From the NCBI RefSeq assembly GCF_001683915.1, contig NZ_LXTT01000026.1:186001-250000 (forward strand): a DNA stretch of 64,000 bases, given 5' to 3'. Every line of letters begins with the position of its first letter. The first letter of the stretch is position 1. This document shows, in pieces, positions 59,885 to 64,000 of the stretch. A program made the translations under genes and the position numbers. The notes beneath the pieces were generated by a model that saw only the letters and a program-made list of their open reading frames with translations, had not been told where the DNA came from and ran no database searches. Source of the DNA: Allomuricauda sp. CP2A (GTDB lineage Bacteria > Bacteroidota > Bacteroidia > Flavobacteriales > Flavobacteriaceae).

Positions 59885-62068
59885 ATGAAACACTCCACAA
59901 AGTTGAAAATAACATATTTTTTTGGCATTTTCCTGTTTGTTTCCGTTACATCCTTTTCAATGTCAAACGGATACGAACTCTGGCTAAATTACAACAAGAT
60001 TACCGATGAGGACGTATTAAAAGAATATCGCTCCAATATTCAAGCAGTTTCTTTGGTAGGAACCAGTGGCACCCATCTGGCCATAAAAAAAGAATTGCAG
60101 ATGGGGCTTGAAGGATTGTTGGACACCAAAGTGGTTTTTGAAAACTATAATAATGGAACAGGCAACCAATTGATAGTTTCAACATACGATGACCTGCCCC
60201 AAGATTTTAGGAACATTGTTAAAGTAGAGGGCCTTACCAAAGAAGGGTATATCATCAAAACCGTGCAAATGGATGGCAAATCCTATGTTGTGGTGTCTTC
60301 AAAAGAAGATGTTGGTCTCCTTTATGGGAGCTTCCATTTTCTAAGATTGTTGAAGATGCACACTTCTCTAGCGAACATCGATATTACGGAAATACCCAAA
60401 GTGGATATTAGGGTGTTGAACCATTGGGACAATATGGATCGGACCGTTGAACGCGGTTACGCCGGGTTTTCCATATGGAATTGGCACACCTTGCCCGGTT
60501 ACATTGACCAAAGGTATATAGATTATGCCCGCGCAAATGCTTCGGTGGGCATCAACGGAACAGTCCTGACCAATGTGAATGCCAATGCACTGATATTGAC
60601 ACCGCACTATCTGGAAAAGGTAAAAGCCTTGGCCGAAGTTTTTCGGCCGTATGGCATAAAAGTTTATTTAACGGCACGTTTCTCAGCACCGATTGAGATT
60701 GGAGGATTGGAGACCGCCGACCCCCTTGATCCAGATGTGATCCAGTGGTGGAAAGATAAAACCAAGGAAATTTACACCGTGATTCCAGATTTTGGCGGGT
60801 TTTTGGTAAAGGCCAATTCCGAAGGGCAGCCTGGGCCACAGAACTACGGCAGGAGCCATTTGGATGGGGCAAACCTTCTTGCCGATGCCTTGGAGCCCCA
60901 TGGAGGATTGGTCATCTGGCGTGCTTTTGTCTATTCGGAGCATGACCCTACGGATAGGGCAAAACAGGCTTATTCTGAATTCATTCCAGAAGACGGTAAA
61001 TTTAAGGACAATGTGTTGCTACAGGTTAAAAATGGAGCCATTGACTTTCAGCCCAGAGAGCCTTTTCATCCCATGTTCGGGGCCATGCCCAATACCCCTC
61101 TGATGATGGAATTTCAGATTACTAAGGAGTACTTGGGGTTTGCCACCCATTTGGCATTCTTGCCCAAACTCTATGAAGAAGTGTTGAAGTCGGATACCTA
61201 TAGAAAGGGAAAGGGGTCATTGGTGGCCAAGGTGATAGATGGTTCTTTGGACAATAAAAAGCTTTCCGGTATGGCCGGAGTATCCAATGTGGGTACAGAC
61301 ATCAATTGGACGGGACATCCTTTTGGCCAGGCAGATTGGTATGGGTTTGGACGATTGGCCTGGGATCCTTACATGGATTCCGAAGCTATTGCCGATGAAT
61401 GGCTCCGTGTCACCTTTACCAATGATGAAAAGTTTGTGGATCCCGTTAAAAAGATGATGATAGAATCCAGGGAGGCCGTTGTCAATTACATGAACCCGCT
61501 TGGATTGCACCATATTTTTGATACGGGGCACCATTACGGTCCCGGACCATGGGTGGGCAATCTTTCAAGGCCAGAATGGAATCCGGTGTATTACCACAAA
61601 GCAGACAGCGAGGGGGTAGGATTCGATAGAACAAAAACAGGCAGTGATGCACTGTCGCAATATGCCCCGGAAGTGGAAGAAATGTTCACACATCTGGAAA
61701 CCTGCCCTGAAGAATACTTGTTGTGGTTTCATCATTTGCCATGGGACTATACCTTAAAAAATGGAAGGACCCTTTGGGATGGTTTGGGGTTGAAATATCA
61801 AGAAGGCGTAGATCAGGTTCGTGATATGATCAAGACCTGGAAGGCCATGGAACCCCACGTTGATGATTTGCGTCATCATCAGGTTTCCATGCTATTGGAG
61901 ATACAGCTAAAAGAGGCCATATGGTGGAAAGATGCTTGCATGCTTTACTTCCAGACCTTCTCAAACATGGATTTTCCTAAGGAAATGGAGGCCCCAGAAC
62001 ACACATTGGAATATTATAAATCATTGAAATTTCCATACGCACCGGGTATCCGGCCAAGATGGAATTAA
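59885..62068 (+). CDS. aguA: GH67 alpha-glucuronidase
   Basis: A 727-residue enzyme that removes (4-O-methyl)glucuronate from the non-reducing end of xylo-oligosaccharides. An N-terminal signal-like segment (ITYFFGIFLFVSVTSFSMSN) suggests export to the periplasm. Three GH67 domains are present. By comparison with the known family triad, the acid is Glu313 (VKANSEGQPGP) and the bases are Asp387 (GAIDFQPREP) and Glu415 (FQITKEYLG). First gene of the plus-strand unit, 16 bases before the SDR. Confidence 0.95.
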   Translation: MKHSTKLKITYFFGIFLFVSVTSFSMSNGYELWLNYNKITDEDVLKEYRSNIQAVSLVGTSGTHLAIKKELQMGLEGLLDTKVVFENYNNGTGNQLIVSTYDDLPQDFRNIVKVEGLTKEGYIIKTVQMDGKSYVVVSSKEDVGLLYGSFHFLRLLKMHTSLANIDITEIPKVDIRVLNHWDNMDRTVERGYAGFSIWNWHTLPGYIDQRYIDYARANASVGINGTVLTNVNANALILTPHYLEKVKALAEVFRPYGIKVYLTARFSAPIEIGGLETADPLDPDVIQWWKDKTKEIYTVIPDFGGFLVKANSEGQPGPQNYGRSHLDGANLLADALEPHGGLVIWRAFVYSEHDPTDRAKQAYSEFIPEDGKFKDNVLLQVKNGAIDFQPREPFHPMFGAMPNTPLMMEFQITKEYLGFATHLAFLPKLYEEVLKSDTYRKGKGSLVAKVIDGSLDNKKLSGMAGVSNVGTDINWTGHPFGQADWYGFGRLAWDPYMDSEAIADEWLRVTFTNDEKFVDPVKKMMIESREAVVNYMNPLGLHHIFDTGHHYGPGPWVGNLSRPEWNPVYYHKADSEGVGFDRTKTGSDALSQYAPEVEEMFTHLETCPEEYLLWFHHLPWDYTLKNGRTLWDGLGLKYQEGVDQVRDMIKTWKAMEPHVDDLRHHQVSMLLEIQLKEAIWWKDACMLYFQTFSNMDFPKEMEAPEHTLEYYKSLKFPYAPGIRPRWN

Positions 62069-62084
62069 TCTTATAAACACATTA

Positions 62085-62825
62085 ATGGACAAAAAAGTAG
62101 CCATAGTAACCGGAGGTAATTCGGGATTGGGTTTGGCAACCGCAAAGAAGTTTTGCGATAACGGAATAAAAACTTACATCATTGGCAGGACAAAGGACCG
62201 GACAGAAGAAGCTTGTAAACAACTAGGAGAAAATGCCGTCCCGGTGATTTTTGATTTGACCCACCTTGAAGGCATTCCCGGAATGGTCGAGGATATTTTT
62301 AAAAAAGAAGGGCATATTGATGTTTTGGTGAACAATGCCGGAATCAATCTAAAGAAAGAATTTATCGAAGTAACCGATGCCGAATTCGAGCAAATCATCA
62401 AAACCAATGTGTTCAGTGTATTTGCCATTAGCCGGGAAGTGGTCAAAAAAATGAAGGAGACCGGAGGGGGTAGCATTGTGAACATCAGTTCCATGGCGGC
62501 CCAGTACGGTATGCCCAAAGTGATCGCCTATTCAGCCAGTAAAACGGCCATTGAGGGGATGACCCGCGCCATGGCGGTGGATTTGGCCCAATATAACATT
62601 AGGACCAACTGTATTGCGCCTGGTTTCATAAAAACCAAAATGACGGCCAAGGCACTCGACTCCGACCCACCCCGTAAAGAAAAAGTGTTCTCAAGAACCC
62701 CAATGGGGAAAATGGGAATGCCAGAGGATATAGCCGATGCAGTTTATTTCCTCGCTTCGGATGAGGCCAAATTTGTTACAGGAACCGTTCTCCCAGTTGA
62801 CGGTGGAAATAGTATAGGATTTTGA
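62085..62825 (+). CDS. SDR oxidoreductase, probable fructuronate/mannonate oxidoreductase
   Basis: A 246-residue classical SDR: TGGNSGLGLATAKKF (NAD binding), NNAGINLKKEF, the catalytic Ser in IVNISSMAAQYG and YSASK, ending TGTVLPVDGGNSIGF. The sequence only says SDR. Its place between aguA and uxuA, in a locus with uxaC but no visible long-chain UxuB, makes reduction of D-fructuronate to D-mannonate the likely task. It is 2 bases from uxuA. Confidence 0.88.
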   Translation: MDKKVAIVTGGNSGLGLATAKKFCDNGIKTYIIGRTKDRTEEACKQLGENAVPVIFDLTHLEGIPGMVEDIFKKEGHIDVLVNNAGINLKKEFIEVTDAEFEQIIKTNVFSVFAISREVVKKMKETGGGSIVNISSMAAQYGMPKVIAYSASKTAIEGMTRAMAVDLAQYNIRTNCIAPGFIKTKMTAKALDSDPPRKEKVFSRTPMGKMGMPEDIADAVYFLASDEAKFVTGTVLPVDGGNSIGF

Positions 62826-62827
62826 GC

Positions 62828-64000
62828 ATGAATGCCAACGATATGATGAAAATGCAACAGACCATGCGGTGGTATGGTCCCCATGATGCCATTACATTGG
62901 CTGATATTCGGCAGTGTGGGGTCACCGGAATTGTTACGGCCCTACATCAAATACCCGTTGGTGAAGTTTGGGAAGTCGAGGATATCAAAGAAAGGCAACA
63001 AATCATTCGTGATGAGGGATTGGAGTGGACTGTGATTGAAAGCCTGCCCGTTCATGAAGACATCAAACGAAAGGGAGGCGATTATCAAAAATATATCGCT
63101 AACTATAAAAAGAGTTTGGAGAACATCGCCCAATGTGGTCTAAAGGTGGTTGCATACAATTTTATGCCCATTTTGGATTGGGTGCGAACAGACCATGCCT
63201 ATCAGAACATTGATGGGACCAAGGCACTTTTGTTTGATGAAAGGGCCTTTATCTATTTTGATGTGTTCCTGTTGCAAAGGCCAGGGGCAGAATCGGACTA
63301 TTCAAAAGAAAAATTGGATGAGGCTAGGGCTTACGGGAACACCTTGGGTGAAGTAGACCGACAAAAATTGTACAAAAATGTGCTTTTGGGCCTCCCCGGC
63401 AGTGATGAAAGTTTCACCAAGGAAAAAGTGTTGGAATTGTTGGGAGACTACAAAGGAATCAATGATGATGACCTGAGAAAGAACCTGATTCATTTTTTAT
63501 CGGAAGTGGCTCCAGTGGCTGAGAAATTGGGGATTCAATTGGCCATCCATCCAGATGACCCACCATTTTCGGTATTGGGCTTGCCCCGGGTCGTATCCAC
63601 CGAAGATGACCTTGATTCCATTTTTAAGGCAGTGCCCACCAACGCCAATGGGCTTTGTTATTGTACAGGGTCGTTGGGCGCAAATCCGAACAACAACCTT
63701 CTTCGGATCATTGAACAACATGGAGACCGTATCCATTTTTTGCATTTAAGAAATGTAAAGCGGGAGGAGGGCAAACGGTTTAGGGAGTCCGAACACCTCA
63801 ATGGGGACAATCCCATGGAAGCCATTGTGGAACAGCTTTTATTGTTGATGCAGAGGAACAAAAAAAATCTTCCCATGCGACCCGATCATGGCTTTTTGCA
63901 TTCTTTTGAGCGGGAAGAAAAATATCCCGGGTATTCCTTGATCGGCAGGTTGAAAGGTTTGGCCGAGATCAGGGGATTGGAGCAAGGAATCGCCTATAAA
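62828..64000 (+). CDS. uxuA: Mannonate dehydratase, cut by the right window edge
   Basis: 391 codons are visible, with no stop before the edge; the family is about 390-400 residues, so nearly all is present. The enzyme dehydrates D-mannonate to 2-keto-3-deoxygluconate. Landmarks are MRWYGPHDAITLADIRQCGV, GIVTALHQIPVGEVW, a motif with AIHPDDPP (metal His), GLCYCTGSLGANPNNNL (metal Cys), IHFLHLRNV and MRPDHGFLH. The start at 62828 (MNANDMMKMQQT) lies 2 bases after the SDR stop; ATGs at 62843 and 62852 are alternatives. Confidence 0.95.
   Translation, partial: MNANDMMKMQQTMRWYGPHDAITLADIRQCGVTGIVTALHQIPVGEVWEVEDIKERQQIIRDEGLEWTVIESLPVHEDIKRKGGDYQKYIANYKKSLENIAQCGLKVVAYNFMPILDWVRTDHAYQNIDGTKALLFDERAFIYFDVFLLQRPGAESDYSKEKLDEARAYGNTLGEVDRQKLYKNVLLGLPGSDESFTKEKVLELLGDYKGINDDDLRKNLIHFLSEVAPVAEKLGIQLAIHPDDPPFSVLGLPRVVSTEDDLDSIFKAVPTNANGLCYCTGSLGANPNNNLLRIIEQHGDRIHFLHLRNVKREEGKRFRESEHLNGDNPMEAIVEQLLLLMQRNKKNLPMRPDHGFLHSFEREEKYPGYSLIGRLKGLAEIRGLEQGIAYK

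Noticed and set aside
1-64000. CRISPR arrays, insertion sequences, prophage, rRNA operons
   Set aside because: No regularly spaced repeats of CRISPR size, no transposase, integrase or phage gene, and no rRNA-like sequence were found on reading the window.

Overview
The window looks like a chromosomal segment from a Gram-negative member of the Bacteroidota, most likely a marine Flavobacteriaceae of moderate GC. The evidence is: Bacteroidota-type promoter elements (TAnnTTTG) ahead of several genes, little Shine-Dalgarno signal, many GTG/TTG starts, lipoproteins with short lipoboxes, a TonB receptor with a carboxypeptidase-like N-terminal domain, DUF3078/DUF2141/DUF4468-type proteins, and a carotenoid cyclase of the CrtY type. 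The genus cannot be fixed from the sequence alone. No phage, insertion sequence, CRISPR array or rRNA was found. There is one tRNA gene (Asn, GTT).

Layout. 0-7 kb is housekeeping: a DUF3078 protein (cut by the left edge), dxs, tadA, a cold-shock protein, a ClC-type chloride protein with a small membrane partner, and aspS. At 7.2 kb a five-unit 11-bp repeat array precedes a small secreted MORN-repeat protein. 7.8-14.4 kb is a tetR-tolC-hlyD-acrB type drug-efflux operon. 14.6-18 kb holds a sigma factor with a two-helix membrane partner, then a polyprenyl diphosphate synthase facing a lycopene cyclase. 18-28 kb is a metal block: TonB receptor, DtxR/MntR-like repressor, ZIP transporter, and a CzcB/CzcA efflux system in which the pump is fused to a TolC-like protein, headed by a small His-rich protein. 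28-36 kb carries a large BNR-repeat protein, two unknown proteins, an SDR, an S9 peptidase and small membrane or secreted proteins. 36-41 kb is ferrous iron uptake (feoA-feoB-Cys-rich membrane protein), an SCO protein and an RseP-type site-2 protease. 41.2-41.6 kb holds tRNA-Asn among GC-rich palindromes and a copy of its own 3' end. 41.7-48 kb is mixed: a DUF4468-like protein, a barrel-less TonB-plug/TPR protein, an XRE regulator, PepSY and YceI proteins, and a LytS/LytTR two-component pair.

48.2-64 kb is the most coherent part: a glucuronoxylan utilisation locus. It encodes a GH10 endo-xylanase, a sodium:sugar symporter, xylose isomerase, xylulokinase, a LacI-family regulator, a three-part TRAP transporter, glucuronate isomerase, a GH67 alpha-glucuronidase, an SDR that probably serves as fructuronate/mannonate oxidoreductase, and mannonate dehydratase (cut by the right edge). 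Together these would release xylose and (methyl)glucuronate from xylan fragments, import them and bring them to xylulose-5-phosphate and 2-keto-3-deoxygluconate.

A 12-bp palindrome, GCAATCGATTGC or a one-mismatch variant, occurs upstream of the xylanase, of xylB, and in the divergent aguA/uxaC region. This suggests that one local LacI regulator controls all three transcription units. No SusC/SusD pair is present in the window; uptake appears to rest on the symporter and the TRAP system.
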